64,000 nucleotides of DNA from Bradyrhizobium septentrionale (GTDB lineage: Bacteria > Pseudomonadota > Alphaproteobacteria > Rhizobiales > Xanthobacteraceae). The notes under the pieces are model-generated. The model searched no databases. It had not been told where the DNA came from and saw nothing but the letters and a program-made list of their open reading frames with translations. Positions 26,139 to 35,373 of this stretch are shown here, in pieces. The first letter of the stretch is position 1. Every line of letters starts with the position of its first letter. The stretch spans positions 1,623,501 through 1,687,500 of the forward strand of contig NZ_CP088285.1 in the NCBI RefSeq assembly GCF_011516645.4. The letters run 5' to 3'. The position numbers and the translations under genes were made by a program.

Positions 26139-28299
26139 GATCCGTCCTCGGTACGATCAATTGCGGCTTGGCGCGCGCCCTCCTGTCCTTGGCCCAGTAC
26201 GAATCCCAACCGGTCCAGTTCGGGTCGGCATCGGACAGATGAATGCGGCCGATCCGATTGTTCTCAAGCCCTCCGATATAGAGATAGCCCTTGTGCTCGC
26301 GCATCGACGTGATGGTCGCATGAGATACTCCGCCCGGATCCCACAGCGACTCCTGCACCTTGCCGTTGTCGTCGAACTTCACCACGCAGCCGAAATTGAT
26401 CCCGGGGCACAGCCATTCGTCGGGTGGAATCTGCTTCACCATCCGCTTGCGGAAGGCGGGGTCCGCCATCGCAAGGTCGTAGACCGGCGACCGCAGGCCG
26501 ACCAGGGCGAGCCAGTACTTGCCGTCGGAGGCGCGGTTGATGTTATCAGGATAGCCCGGCAGGTTGTCCGCGAGCAACTCGAGCGTGCCGGCTTTCTCTC
26601 CGGCGATCCAGTAACGATAGATACGGCAGAGCCAGGTGCTGACCCACAGCACCGCCCGGCCGTCATGCGAGACGCAAATGCCGTTCGGGAACGCGAGATT
26701 GGACAGCACCGTCTCGGTCTTTCCCGTTGCCGGATCGTGACAGACCAGCCGGCCATTGCCGCGCCCCTCGAAGCCGTCCAGCGCCCAATCGGACAGGTCG
26801 TATCGCGTCGTGGCGTCGCTGAAATAGATCTTGCCGTCAGGCGCGACGTCGAGATCGTCGGCCAGCCACAGCCGCGAGTCGTCCTTGAAGCGGTACCAGG
26901 TGCGGTTGGTCTCGTCGGTGACCTTGAACACCGTGCGGTCCGGCTTGACGCCATAGACGCCCATGCCGGCGACGCAGACCAGGATGTTTTCGTCGCGATC
27001 GAGCGCCATGCCGAGTGGCCTGCCCCCGATCCGGGCGAATTCCTCGCGATGCTCGTAGTCCGGCGCACGAAAGCGGATAATCGAACCGTTGCGGTTGACG
27101 GTGTAGAGATGATCGTTGCGGTCGAGGATGATGTCCTCGGGTCCCTCGATGCGATCGAGCGCAATCGCCTCCGCATTCTTGAGCCGGTCGTTCTCGGCGA
27201 AGGCGGTGCCGCTGCCGCGCTCGATCGACGGCGGCGTGCCGAACTCGACAAGACTTGGGCTGACATAGATCTTTTGCAGGATCTTGCTCTTGTTCTTGAC
27301 GAACTTGACGTTGAAGGCGACGGCCGCCAGCAGGATGGCGCCGATCGCGGCAGTCGTCAGGCTGCCGTGGGTACCAAGCTGCACCAGCCCGTTGATCAAC
27401 AGGAAGATGATCGCCGCGCCCATCAGCGCGCGGCTGATGGTGCCGCGTCCACCGCTAAGGCTGATGCCGCCGAGCACGGCGGCGGCAAGCGCGTTCACTT
27501 CCCAGCCGACGCCGGTATCGGTGCCGGCACTGTTCTGCCGGGCGGCGTAAAGAATGCCGGCCAGCGATGCCAGCAATCCCGACAGCACGTAGGCCAGGAA
27601 CAGCGAACGCTTGACATTGATGCCGGCGTGTCGCGCCGCCTTGCGGCTCGAGCCGACGGCCATGATGTGTACGCCGGAGCGAATCCGCGTCAGATAAAGA
27701 TGCGCGATGACGCCGATCACGATCAGGCAGAACATGTTGACGGGAATGCCGAGCACGAAGCCGGCCCCGAGAAAGTCCCAGGCGGTGCTATCGGATGACG
27801 CCCCGGCAAGCTCGGTCGCGAACGCGCCGGTGATCTTGTTGTAGGCCGCGCGGGTGACGATCAGAACCACCATCGTCGTCAGGAACGGCCGCGTCTTGGC
27901 GTAGGCGATCAGCCCGCCGTTGATGGCACCGATCAGCGCCCCCCAGCCGAGCACGGCGAGGATGGTCAGCGGCAGGGGCCACTCCAGCACCTGGAGGAAA
28001 TACAGCGTGAGGAAATCGGCCATCGCGAACACGGCACCGACCGACAGGTCGATACCGCCGGACAGGATCGAGATCGCCATTGCCATCGCGACAAAGGCCT
28101 GCTCCGGGAAGCTGCGCATCAGCTGCTGCAACTGCGGCAGCGACGTGTAGCCCGGGATTGTCAGGATGAAGACGACAAAGACCAGGATCAGCAACGTGAA
28201 CGGAACGATCGGCTCCATCCATCGCTTTTCGAGCAGTTCACCGAGCAGAAGCTGCGGCGAGTAACGATACCAGAGACGTCGCAACGCGTTCATCGCCAT
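26122..28299 (-). CDS. ABC permease (BPD_transp_2) fused to strictosidine-synthase-like domain
   Basis: 725 residues in one uninterrupted frame. Residues 1-342 are a full RbsC-type permease: ISILSGGIDLSVGAVFAMA (70-94), GWGALIGAINGGLIAY, the EAA-like loop AVGSSRKAARHAGI (215-227) and LGGISLSGGRGTISRALMGA. After a short linker, residues about 376-725 form an APMAP/strictosidine-synthase-like propeller (GPEDIILDRNDHLYTVNRNG, KIYFSDATTRYDLSD, FPNGICVSHDGRAVLWVST, NLPGYPDNINRASDGKYW). Permease C-termini face the cytoplasm, so the enzyme would sit where substrate emerges. This looks like a transporter-enzyme fusion. A single sequencing error is not a likely cause because the linker is coding throughout. 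Confidence 0.88.
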   Translation of the reverse strand: MAMNALRRLWYRYSPQLLLGELLEKRWMEPIVPFTLLILVFVVFILTIPGYTSLPQLQQLMRSFPEQAFVAMAMAISILSGGIDLSVGAVFAMADFLTLYFLQVLEWPLPLTILAVLGWGALIGAINGGLIAYAKTRPFLTTMVVLIVTRAAYNKITGAFATELAGASSDSTAWDFLGAGFVLGIPVNMFCLIVIGVIAHLYLTRIRSGVHIMAVGSSRKAARHAGINVKRSLFLAYVLSGLLASLAGILYAARQNSAGTDTGVGWEVNALAAAVLGGISLSGGRGTISRALMGAAIIFLLINGLVQLGTHGSLTTAAIGAILLAAVAFNVKFVKNKSKILQKIYVSPSLVEFGTPPSIERGSGTAFAENDRLKNAEAIALDRIEGPEDIILDRNDHLYTVNRNGSIIRFRAPDYEHREEFARIGGRPLGMALDRDENILVCVAGMGVYGVKPDRTVFKVTDETNRTWYRFKDDSRLWLADDLDVAPDGKIYFSDATTRYDLSDWALDGFEGRGNGRLVCHDPATGKTETVLSNLAFPNGICVSHDGRAVLWVSTWLCRIYRYWIAGEKAGTLELLADNLPGYPDNINRASDGKYWLALVGLRSPVYDLAMADPAFRKRMVKQIPPDEWLCPGINFGCVVKFDDNGKVQESLWDPGGVSHATITSMREHKGYLYIGGLENNRIGRIHLSDADPNWTGWDSYWAKDRRARAKPQLIVPRTDHVVSA

Positions 28300-28365
28300 T
28301 CACTCGTCAATCCCGGACGCTCGCCTCGATGCGAGCGTCCGCACCAATCCTGTTCTCGAAATCGA

Positions 28366-29391
28366 TTATTCTTTCGGCACCACGAAGCAGTAGTGCCGAT
28401 CGTCCTTGCCCGAGACCCAATAGTTGGTGGTGTAGTAGGCAAGCTGCGTCGTTCCGGCGGGCCGGCTGTCCTGCAGCAAGGTCAGCACGGCGTTGACGAT
28501 GGCCTCGCCCTGGGTGTCGGCGCGATACGACAGATTCTTGGTGAAGAGCCCCTGCTCCACCATGTCGCAGTCGGCCGGTTGCCCGTCGCTCGCGACGAAG
28601 ATCTTCACTTGCCCTTGCTTGCCGGCATTCTTGACGACCTGGGCCGCACCCGCGGTTTGCGGGCCCCAGACGCTGAAGATGCCGCAGAGGTCGGGGTTCT
28701 GTTGCAGCACGTTGGTCGTGACGTCGGCGGCCTTGTTGGCATCCCAATTGGTCGGTTGCGAGGAGACGACCTTGATCGACTTGTCGCCGTTGAAGATTTC
28801 CGTCGCGGCCTTCGTCATGTCGAGCGAATAGGCAGCTGTCGCCTCGCCCTGCAGGATCGCCACCTTGCCGGAGCCTTTGCCGCCGCCGCAGGTCTTGACC
28901 ACCTCCTCCGCCAGCACCCGGCCGAGCTTGGGAACGTCGGCACCGACATAGGCATCGGTGAGCTGATTGGAGGCCATGTTGACCTGGATCACCTTGATGC
29001 CGCTGTCCATCGCGCGCTTCAATTCGCGCGCCAGCAGCGTCGTTGTCGGGTTCTGGACCACCAGGATGTCGGGCTTTTCGTTGATCAGCGAGCTCACCGC
29101 CTGCAGCTGCACGTCCGATTTGAAGTTTGGATCGCGAACGATCAGCTTGATGCCGTAATCGTCGAAATGCGCTTTCATCACCCGCGTCCATTCCGACTCG
29201 AGCACACCGAGCCAGACCGGCACCCACGCGACGGTCTTGCCCTTCACCGCGGTCTGGAATTTCTGAAACAGCTCGGCGCGCGGATCGGCGGCACGGGCCG
29301 TATCAATTGAGCCCAAGGCGATCGCAGCGATCGCCGCGCTCGCGAGACCGGCGGACATCCACTTCAGACCGACACCTCGAATGACAGACAT
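28366..29391 (-). CDS. Periplasmic substrate-binding protein, sugar-type ABC importer
   Basis: 341 residues with a signal peptide (cleavage near ARAADP). The periplasmic-binding-protein fold of the RbsB/LsrB type shows KTVAWVPVWLGVLESEW, DILVVQNPTTTLLARELK, a hinge section GVYSL-like at AAYSLDMTKA, and DVTTNVLQQNPDLCGIFSVWGPQ. GGGAGGAAG precedes the ATG. It captures the ligand for the two permeases on either side. The ligand cannot be named; the enzyme partners suggest a lactone or aryl/alkyl glycoside-like compound (inference). Confidence 0.88.
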   Translation of the reverse strand: MSVIRGVGLKWMSAGLASAAIAAIALGSIDTARAADPRAELFQKFQTAVKGKTVAWVPVWLGVLESEWTRVMKAHFDDYGIKLIVRDPNFKSDVQLQAVSSLINEKPDILVVQNPTTTLLARELKRAMDSGIKVIQVNMASNQLTDAYVGADVPKLGRVLAEEVVKTCGGGKGSGKVAILQGEATAAYSLDMTKAATEIFNGDKSIKVVSSQPTNWDANKAADVTTNVLQQNPDLCGIFSVWGPQTAGAAQVVKNAGKQGQVKIFVASDGQPADCDMVEQGLFTKNLSYRADTQGEAIVNAVLTLLQDSRPAGTTQLAYYTTNYWVSGKDDRHYCFVVPKE

Positions 29392-29434
29392 GTCTTCCTC
29401 CCTGTATCTGTGTTGCTCGTTACTCGTTGATCGA

Positions 29435-30439
29435 TCAGTCGCCCTGCTTGGCGGTTTCCTCGTCGCGGGGATGGATGTAGCTGTCGAGCGCGATGGCGAG
29501 CAAAAGCACGCCGCCCTTGATCATGTCCTGGGTCTGGATATCGAGGTTCATGATCGTCATCGCGTTCAGCAGCACGCCGATCAGCACCGTCCCGGCGATC
29601 ACGCTGACGACGTTGCCGCGACCGCCGACGAGGCTGACGCCGCCGAGGACGACGACCAGGATGACGTCGAAGATCATCGTCGATTCCGCGACCTGCAGAT
29701 GCATCAACGAGGTCGACCCGACCATGATCACGCCACCGACGTAGCCGATCCCCGAGCAGATCGCGTATTCGAGCATCGTCAACGGCCGCGTCGCCATGCC
29801 GGACAGCCGAGCCGCCTGCGCATTGTCGCCGTGCGCGTAGATGAATCGCCCGAGCACAGTGCGCGACAGGAACAGATGCAGCGCCAGCGCGCAGATCGCG
29901 AACGCGATGACCGGCACCGGCAAACCGCCGGCGACGGTGCCGCCAAGCTTCAGCAACCAATCATGCCCGGGCTGCAGGAAGACCTGATAATGCGGCACCA
30001 CCAGCGCCCGCGTGACGCCGAGCACGAGCAGACCCGAGGCCAGCGTCGTGAACAGTGCCGGGATCTCGACCACCGACACCAGGAAGCCGTTGGCGGCGCC
30101 GATCGCGATCGACAGCACAAGGCCGAGCCCGATCGCCGGAAACGCCGGCCAGCCGCTATTGATCAGCGTGACGGCGATCGCGGCCGAACAGGCCAGCGTG
30201 GCGATCTGCGACAGGTCGATGCCGCGGCCGATCACGACCACGGCCATGCCGAGGGCCAGGATTCCCAGGATCGAGATGTTGCGGGCGAGCGTGAACAGGT
30301 TTCCAAGCGTCACGAATCCCGGAAGCGCCGCGCTCAGCACGACAAACAACAAGACCGTGACGCCGAGGACGATGATCGCCTGGCTTGGCTTGTACCTGGC
30401 GCGTTGCTGCTGGCCACCGGCCGCAATCTCGCTCGACAC
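29435..30439 (-). CDS. ABC importer permease (BPD_transp_2, RbsC-like)
   Basis: 334 residues with eight to ten membrane helices. Conserved are GMAVVIGRGIDLSQIATLACSA, the coupling loop AHGDNAQAARLSGMATR and VVLGGVSLVGGRGNVVSVIAG. The start is GTG 30439 with GGGGAGAG upstream. It is the first gene of the minus-strand operon and the unfused partner of the permease-enzyme fusion; together they would form the heterodimeric channel. The GntR gene starts 145 bp away in the other direction. Confidence 0.88.
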   Translation of the reverse strand: MSSEIAAGGQQQRARYKPSQAIIVLGVTVLLFVVLSAALPGFVTLGNLFTLARNISILGILALGMAVVVIGRGIDLSQIATLACSAAIAVTLINSGWPAFPAIGLGLVLSIAIGAANGFLVSVVEIPALFTTLASGLLVLGVTRALVVPHYQVFLQPGHDWLLKLGGTVAGGLPVPVIAFAICALALHLFLSRTVLGRFIYAHGDNAQAARLSGMATRPLTMLEYAICSGIGYVGGVIMVGSTSLMHLQVAESTMIFDVILVVVLGGVSLVGGRGNVVSVIAGTVLIGVLLNAMTIMNLDIQTQDMIKGGVLLLAIALDSYIHPRDEETAKQGD

Positions 30440-30551
30440 GTCGCTCTCCCCTCGCGCTCAAGCCGTCCGGTAGTGCGGTGCGACTCGCCTGCTGCGTGAG
30501 CCGAGGGCTCCCGGCAACGCAAACACGAATAAGTTGTTTGTTGTATCTTAT

Positions 30552-30563
30552 TTGTTATAACAA
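30552..30563. promoter_or_regulatory. Candidate operator for the GntR/FCD regulator
   Basis: Perfect 12-bp palindrome TTGTTATAACAA, in an AT-rich patch (30530-30565) that also contains a TTGTTGTAT half-like site 14 bp to the left. It lies 22 bp before the GntR ATG and 112 bp from the divergent operon start, the usual position for an autoregulatory operator. Confidence 0.55.
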
Positions 30564-30584
30564 CCTAAACAGAGGTTCCACGGC

Positions 30585-31301
30585 ATGTCAACAATCTCGT
30601 CGCTGCGCCCTGACCCGGCCCTTTCGGACGGCACATCGAGTCCGTTCGGCGGTCAGATCGTAAAGGAGAGCGTCGGCCAGCAGGCTTATGGCGCGATCCG
30701 CAATTCACTGATGCGAAGCCGCCTGAAGCCCGGCCAGAAGCTGGTCGCGCGGCAGGTTGCCGACGAGCTCGGCATCAGCGTCACGCCGGTCCGCGAATCG
30801 CTGCTCCGCCTTGTCTCCGAACATGCGCTGACGCTCGATGAACGCGGCACCGTCGTGGTGCCGGTCCTCAGCCTCGAACAATGCATCGAGATCAGGGATC
30901 TGCGCATGTTGCTTGAGGGCGAAGGCGCGGCGCGCGCCGCGAAACTCGTGACCGACGCCGATATCGACGAGCTTCAGTCGGTCCACAATCGCTACGTGGA
31001 AACGGAGACCGAGCAGAATTTTTCGGCGGCACTTGCCGAGAACGAAAACTTTCACTTCGGCGTTTGTCGGCTGGCGCGATCGCCTGCACTGTTCGGAGTG
31101 GTCGAGAATCTCTGGATGCAGTTCGGCCCGACCCTCTCCTATCTTTACGACTCGCAGTCCCGGCCGTTCCACGGCCAGAAGCACGGTCACGTCCGCATCA
31201 TGGAAGCCTTGCGCAAGCGCGATCCCGAGCTCGCACGCAAGGCCATGAGCCAGGACATCCTGATCGGCGGCAAGACGCTGCTCGAAAAGCTGAAGACCTG
31301 A
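30585..31301 (+). CDS. GntR-family regulator, FCD subfamily
   Basis: 238 residues: N-terminal winged HTH (about 30-95, SLMRSRLKPGQKLVARQVADE, ISVTPVRESLLRL) and a C-terminal FCD all-helical ligand domain (about 105-230) with the metal-ligand-type residues D80s, ENENFHFGVCRLARS and GQKHGHVRIMEAL. It is divergent from the ABC operon and followed by an acyl-CoA ligase on the same strand. It most likely controls both, with the imported compound or its CoA ester as effector (inference). Confidence 0.9.
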   Translation: MSTISSLRPDPALSDGTSSPFGGQIVKESVGQQAYGAIRNSLMRSRLKPGQKLVARQVADELGISVTPVRESLLRLVSEHALTLDERGTVVVPVLSLEQCIEIRDLRMLLEGEGAARAAKLVTDADIDELQSVHNRYVETETEQNFSAALAENENFHFGVCRLARSPALFGVVENLWMQFGPTLSYLYDSQSRPFHGQKHGHVRIMEALRKRDPELARKAMSQDILIGGKTLLEKLKT

Positions 31302-31349
31302 GTCCGCGATCCGCACGCATCACCGAACCAGCCGGACCAGGATCTCGAC

Positions 31350-32987
31350 ATGCAACACAGTGTTTGGGCGGATGACGGCCTCGGCGGCGCACTGCGCGCC
31401 GAAGTGCACTACGACGGCCGTCAAATGATGTGCTTTTCCGAGCGGCCTGCCACGCTCGTGGAGATGTTCGACGGCCTGGTGCGTCGCTTCCCGCAACGCC
31501 CGGCAATCGTCGAGGATCGCACCATCAGCTATCTCGAGCTGGACCGGCTTGTCACGGCGATCAGCGGGAATCTGGCGGCGCTCGGCGTCGCGCGCGGCGA
31601 CCGCGTCGCGCTGTTCCTGGGCAATTGCTGGGAGTTCCTGGCCTGCGTGATCGCGTGCAACCGGATCGGCGCCATCGTGGTGCCGATCGGCACGCGCCAG
31701 CGGCAAGCCGAACTGACCTTCCTGCTCAATGACAGCGATGCCAAGGCGCTGGTCTTCGAAAGCGATCTCGCCGGCGCCGTTCCCCCGCGGCAAGATGTCC
31801 CCTCGCTTGTGCACCGATTTGCCGTCGGCGTGGTCGCCCCCGATGCAAAGCCGTTTGCCGATCTGCTTGCGGCGCCCGCGCCGGCAGTGCGGGCACCTGA
31901 GCTGTCCGAGGAAGACGTCGCCGTCATCCTGTACACCTCGGGCACCACGGGCCGGCCGAAGGGCGCCCAGCTCACCCATCTCGGCATCATTCACTCCGCG
32001 CTCAGTTTCGCCCGCTGCCACGGTTTGAGCGCGACAGACCGTGCGCTGGTGGCCGTTCCGCTGTCGCACGTCACGGGGCTGGTCGGCGTCGCGCTCTCGT
32101 CGATGATCGTCGGCGGTTGCGTGGTGCTGATGCGGCAGGCGTTCAAGACGGCGGATTTCCTCGCGCTCGCAAGCCGCGAAGGGATCACCTACTCGATCCT
32201 TGTTCCGACGATCTATACGCTCTGCGTGATGTCATCGGAGCTCGAGGCCTACGACCTGTCCGCCTGGCGGATCGGCTGTTTCGGCGGAGCACCGATGCCC
32301 ATAGCAACGATCGAGATGCTGGCGGAGAAGTTGCCGCATTTGCAGCTTCTCAACGCCTACGGCGCCACCGAGACGACGTCGCCTTCAACCATCATGCCGC
32401 GCGCGCAGTGGCGCCATCACATCGACAGTGTCGGGATCACCGTTCCATGCGGTCAGATCAAGGTGGTGGACGACGACGGCCGCGAGGTTCCGCGCGGCAC
32501 GCCAGGCGAACTCTGGATCGCCGGCCCGATGGTGGTCCCCGGATATTGGCGACGTCCCGACGCCAACGAAAGCGAATTCGTCGACGGCTTCTGGCGCTCA
32601 GGCGACATCGGCGCGATGGACACCGACGGATTCGTCCGCGTGTTCGATCGCAAGAAGGACATGATCAACCGCGGCGGGTTCAAGGTGTTCAGCGCCGAGG
32701 TCGAGAACGTGCTGTGCAGTCTCGACGGCGTGCTGGAATGCGCCATCGTCGGCCGTGCCGACCCCGTGCTTGGGGAACGCGTGCACGCGGTCGTCGTCAT
32801 CGCCGAGGGCAGCGCGCTTGCGGAGGTGACCGTCAAAAAATTCTGCGCGGAACGGCTGTCGGACTACAAGGTGCCGGAGACGATCACGTTGCGCACGCTA
32901 CCGCTGCCGCGCAATGCAAACGGAAAGATATTGAAGTCCGAATTACGCGAGAACAAGACCACGACACTGTCACGATTACCCCGCTAA
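31350..32987 (+). CDS. Class I adenylate-forming acyl-CoA ligase
   Basis: 545 residues. Motifs in order: P-loop YTSGTTGRPKGAQLTH (A3), LVAVPLSHVTGLVG, FGGAPMP, NAYGATETTS (A5), GELWIAGPMVVPGYW, WRSGDIGAMDTDGFVRVFDRKKDMINRGG (A7-A8) and catalytic Lys in NANGKILKSEL (A10). It activates a carboxylate as acyl-AMP and transfers it to CoA. The substrate is unknown. It is 48 bp downstream of the GntR gene, and an acyl-CoA dehydrogenase ends the divergent operon, so the two fit one catabolic route. A degenerate copy of its last 50 codons lies at 35776. Confidence 0.9.
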   Translation: MQHSVWADDGLGGALRAEVHYDGRQMMCFSERPATLVEMFDGLVRRFPQRPAIVEDRTISYLELDRLVTAISGNLAALGVARGDRVALFLGNCWEFLACVIACNRIGAIVVPIGTRQRQAELTFLLNDSDAKALVFESDLAGAVPPRQDVPSLVHRFAVGVVAPDAKPFADLLAAPAPAVRAPELSEEDVAVILYTSGTTGRPKGAQLTHLGIIHSALSFARCHGLSATDRALVAVPLSHVTGLVGVALSSMIVGGCVVLMRQAFKTADFLALASREGITYSILVPTIYTLCVMSSELEAYDLSAWRIGCFGGAPMPIATIEMLAEKLPHLQLLNAYGATETTSPSTIMPRAQWRHHIDSVGITVPCGQIKVVDDDGREVPRGTPGELWIAGPMVVPGYWRRPDANESEFVDGFWRSGDIGAMDTDGFVRVFDRKKDMINRGGFKVFSAEVENVLCSLDGVLECAIVGRADPVLGERVHAVVVIAEGSALAEVTVKKFCAERLSDYKVPETITLRTLPLPRNANGKILKSELRENKTTTLSRLPR

Positions 32988-33472
32988 AAGCTAACGTCTC
33001 GCGAACGAGATCGGAACAAATATGTGAAAGCACGCAAAATTGTACGTCGGATGGCCCGTTGATCGCGATAGCCATCATCTGGAAACCCTTCTTGCCGGAG
33101 TTGACCCAACTCGCGACGCGGCGCTTCGATAGTCCACCGTTGGTACGAGATCGATCGCCGATGATGGTCCGCACCTAGGGTCAAAATACCGGAGGTGCAA
33201 CCACCGATACGACACTCAGTTGCAATTGCGATTTGAAAAGAATGGATAGTATCTTCAGCACGGCTCCTCTGTGTAGCAGGCTTTGGTGGAGTCATGCGTT
33301 CTGGGAAGTTAATCCGAGCACTACCTAGTCGTACATTGCTGGCACATTGATTTTCCGATTCTCTTCCCGAGCCGATAAGGGAAGCGGGAGAATTCGAATG
33401 CCTATTGATGCGCCGTACGGTCTTTACCCTGGATCTCTGCGATAGATGACAACACGTGCTGCTTCTCGCCCG
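32988..33472. other. Region without a recognisable gene
   Basis: 485 bp of AT-richer sequence than the flanking genes. No frame shows a recognisable domain. It contains one half of a short imperfect repeat (33191-33221) shared with 38034-38065. It appears to mark the start of the decayed stretch. Confidence 0.5.
33191..33221. repeat. Short imperfect repeat, copy 1
   Basis: Begins GGAGGTGCAACCACCGATAC and matches 38034-38065 at about 28 of 32 positions with one gap. Both copies lie in gene-free sequence. Origin unknown. Confidence 0.5.
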
Positions 33473-34246
33473 TCAACTCTTCTGACGGTCTCTATATTGC
33501 GCGGGCGCGCAGCCAAAGAGCCGGCGGAAATCGCCGGCCAGATGTGCCTGGTCGAAATATCCGAGATCGGAGGCCAACGCGGCAAGCGGAATCTCGTCGC
33601 TCCGCGCAAGGAGATATTGCGCCTCCTGAAGTCGGTAGCGTCGAATGGTCCACTTTGGTGATACCCCAACGTACTCGCAGAACAGCCTCTGCAGGGTCCT
33701 GAGGCTCATGCCGAACGCGCCTGCCAGCGCCTCCGCCCGCCGTGGACCACCATCGTGCCGAATCGTCGCGATTATCGAGGAGATCAGTTCCACCGTCCTG
33801 TCAGGAGCGGGAAGCCGAGGTTCGAGCACGGCTTCAGCCGCGCGGATCATCGCTTCGTGGCACTCACAACCGAGAATGGCAGCCTCAAGCGTGGCGTCGT
33901 CCTGACCCGTGACAATCGCAGCGGAGACCCTCCGCCCTGTCAGGGCTGCAACCGGTCCCGTTAGAAATGGCCGGAGACCACCCGCGCGAAATCTGAGCCC
34001 GAATGCTCGTCCGCGGCCGTCCAGTCTGCGCGCCTCCACGCCCCGGACGACTCCGAACAACGCGGTCTCCCGTGGCGACACAACGAGGTGCGCGTGCGGA
34101 GACGGCAGCACGCATTGTTCCTGGGGCTCCTGGCCCGTCAGATTCCACTCGATGACCCAATGATGGTCGAGGAACGCCGAGAACCGCTCGGACACAGGAT
34201 AGCGCCAGACCTGGATGCGCTTAGCGGAGTCGCGAGGATTCAGCAC
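33473..34246 (-). CDS. AraC-family transcriptional regulator
   Basis: About 257 residues from GTG 34246. The frame can be extended to GTG 34411, but that would overlap the divergent GDPD start. The N-terminal domain (RIQVWRYPVSERFSAFLDHHWVIEWNL) is of the DUF6597 type found in AraC regulators, and the C-terminal double HTH runs over the last 100 residues (RAEALAGAFGMSLRTLQRLF, LASDLGYFDQAHLAGDFRRLFG, then PAQY). The target is unknown. No strong ribosome-binding site supports either start. Confidence 0.82.
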   Translation of the reverse strand: MLNPRDSAKRIQVWRYPVSERFSAFLDHHWVIEWNLTGQEPQEQCVLPSPHAHLVVSPRETALFGVVRGVEARRLDGRGRAFGLRFRAGGLRPFLTGPVAALTGRRVSAAIVTGQDDATLEAAILGCECHEAMIRAAEAVLEPRLPAPDRTVELISSIIATIRHDGGPRRAEALAGAFGMSLRTLQRLFCEYVGVSPKWTIRRYRLQEAQYLLARSDEIPLAALASDLGYFDQAHLAGDFRRLFGCAPAQYRDRQKS

Positions 34247-34374
34247 CCCTCTCGGCAGCGCGGGCTGATCCGATAAGTGCTGTCGTGTTTTTCCAAGCCT
34301 GGATTCTCCGGATGCCCTAGTTACCTGTTTCAAGTGATCCGTCCTCTGCACCTGGAAATGGATGGCCTCGATTG

Positions 34375-35373
34375 ATGAGCAAATTGTGGAAACCGATCGG
34401 TTTGGCCGCACTGGCGTGCGCTGTTTTCATGCTCCTTAACAACACGAGCCTTTTCCTTGAACACGCTTCGGAAAAGCCGGTGCTGCTGGCGCATCGCGGA
34501 GTATCCCAGCAGTTCGATCGAACGAATTTGAAGAATGACACCTGTACCGCTGAGCGGATGCTTCCTCCCACACATTCCTATCTCGAAAATACGATAGCCT
34601 CGATGCGAGCGAGCTTCGAGGCCGGCGCGGACGTGGTCGAACTTGATGTACACCCGACTCGAGACGGTCAGTTCGCGGTTTTCCACGATTGGACCCTCGA
34701 CTGCCGCACCGATGGCCAGGGTGTGACGCGTGAGCACGCGATGGAGGAGTTGCGACGGCTCGACGTCGGCTATGGCTATACCGCTGACGGCGGAAAGACC
34801 TTCCCCTTTCGGGGAAAGGGGATCGGTCTCATGCCCTCTCTCGCAGACGTGCTAACGATCTTTCCGGAGAAGACCTTTCTCATCAACATCAAGAGTAACG
34901 ACCCCGCCGAAGGGCATCTGCTCGCCGCAGCATTGCGAAAGGCATCTCCGTCGCAACTCGAGCGGCTCATGGTCTATGGTGGTGATGCACCGATCGCGAC
35001 GCTGAGAAGCGAGTTGCCAAATCTGGAGACCATGTCACGCGGCACCCTGAAGGCCTGCCTGATTTCCTATATCGGCTATGGTTGGACGGGGATCGTACCG
35101 GACGCGTGCAAACATACGATCATCTTCGCTCCAATCAACATTGCGCCCTGGCTCTGGGGATGGCCCGACCGCTTTCTTCGGCGCATGAGTGATGCGGGAA
35201 GCAGCGTCTTTGCCATCGGCCCCTATCTCGGCGGCGAGTTTTCCACAGGCATAGACACGCCTCAGGACGTTCGTCAATTGCCGGAAGGTTTCACGGGCGG
35301 GGTGATGACGAATGAAATCGAGACCATTGATCCGCTTCTGAGGAGGCCGATTGGAGGCAATCGTGCAAGATGA
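34375..35373 (+). CDS. Glycerophosphodiester phosphodiesterase (GDPD) family protein
   Basis: 332 residues with an N-terminal signal anchor (7-24). Catalytic residues of the GDPD TIM barrel are visible: H40-R41 in LLAHRGVS, E71-N72 in YLENTIASM, E89 and D91 in VVELDVHPTRDG, H104 in VFHDWTLDCRT. The enzyme hydrolyses glycerophosphodiesters to glycerol-3-phosphate and an alcohol. The signal anchor implies a periplasmic face. The insertion between HRG and ENT (about 29 residues with two Cys-poor loops) is longer than in GlpQ/UgpQ. It is divergent from the AraC gene. Confidence 0.85.
   Translation: MSKLWKPIGLAALACAVFMLLNNTSLFLEHASEKPVLLAHRGVSQQFDRTNLKNDTCTAERMLPPTHSYLENTIASMRASFEAGADVVELDVHPTRDGQFAVFHDWTLDCRTDGQGVTREHAMEELRRLDVGYGYTADGGKTFPFRGKGIGLMPSLADVLTIFPEKTFLINIKSNDPAEGHLLAAALRKASPSQLERLMVYGGDAPIATLRSELPNLETMSRGTLKACLISYIGYGWTGIVPDACKHTIIFAPINIAPWLWGWPDRFLRRMSDAGSSVFAIGPYLGGEFSTGIDTPQDVRQLPEGFTGGVMTNEIETIDPLLRRPIGGNRAR

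Noticed and set aside
26122-28299. Possibility that the permease-enzyme fusion is a sequencing frameshift between two genes
   Set aside because: The linker is coding throughout, no in-frame start with a ribosome-binding site was seen at the enzyme boundary, and both halves are in the same frame without an ambiguous homopolymer. It still needs comparison with relatives.
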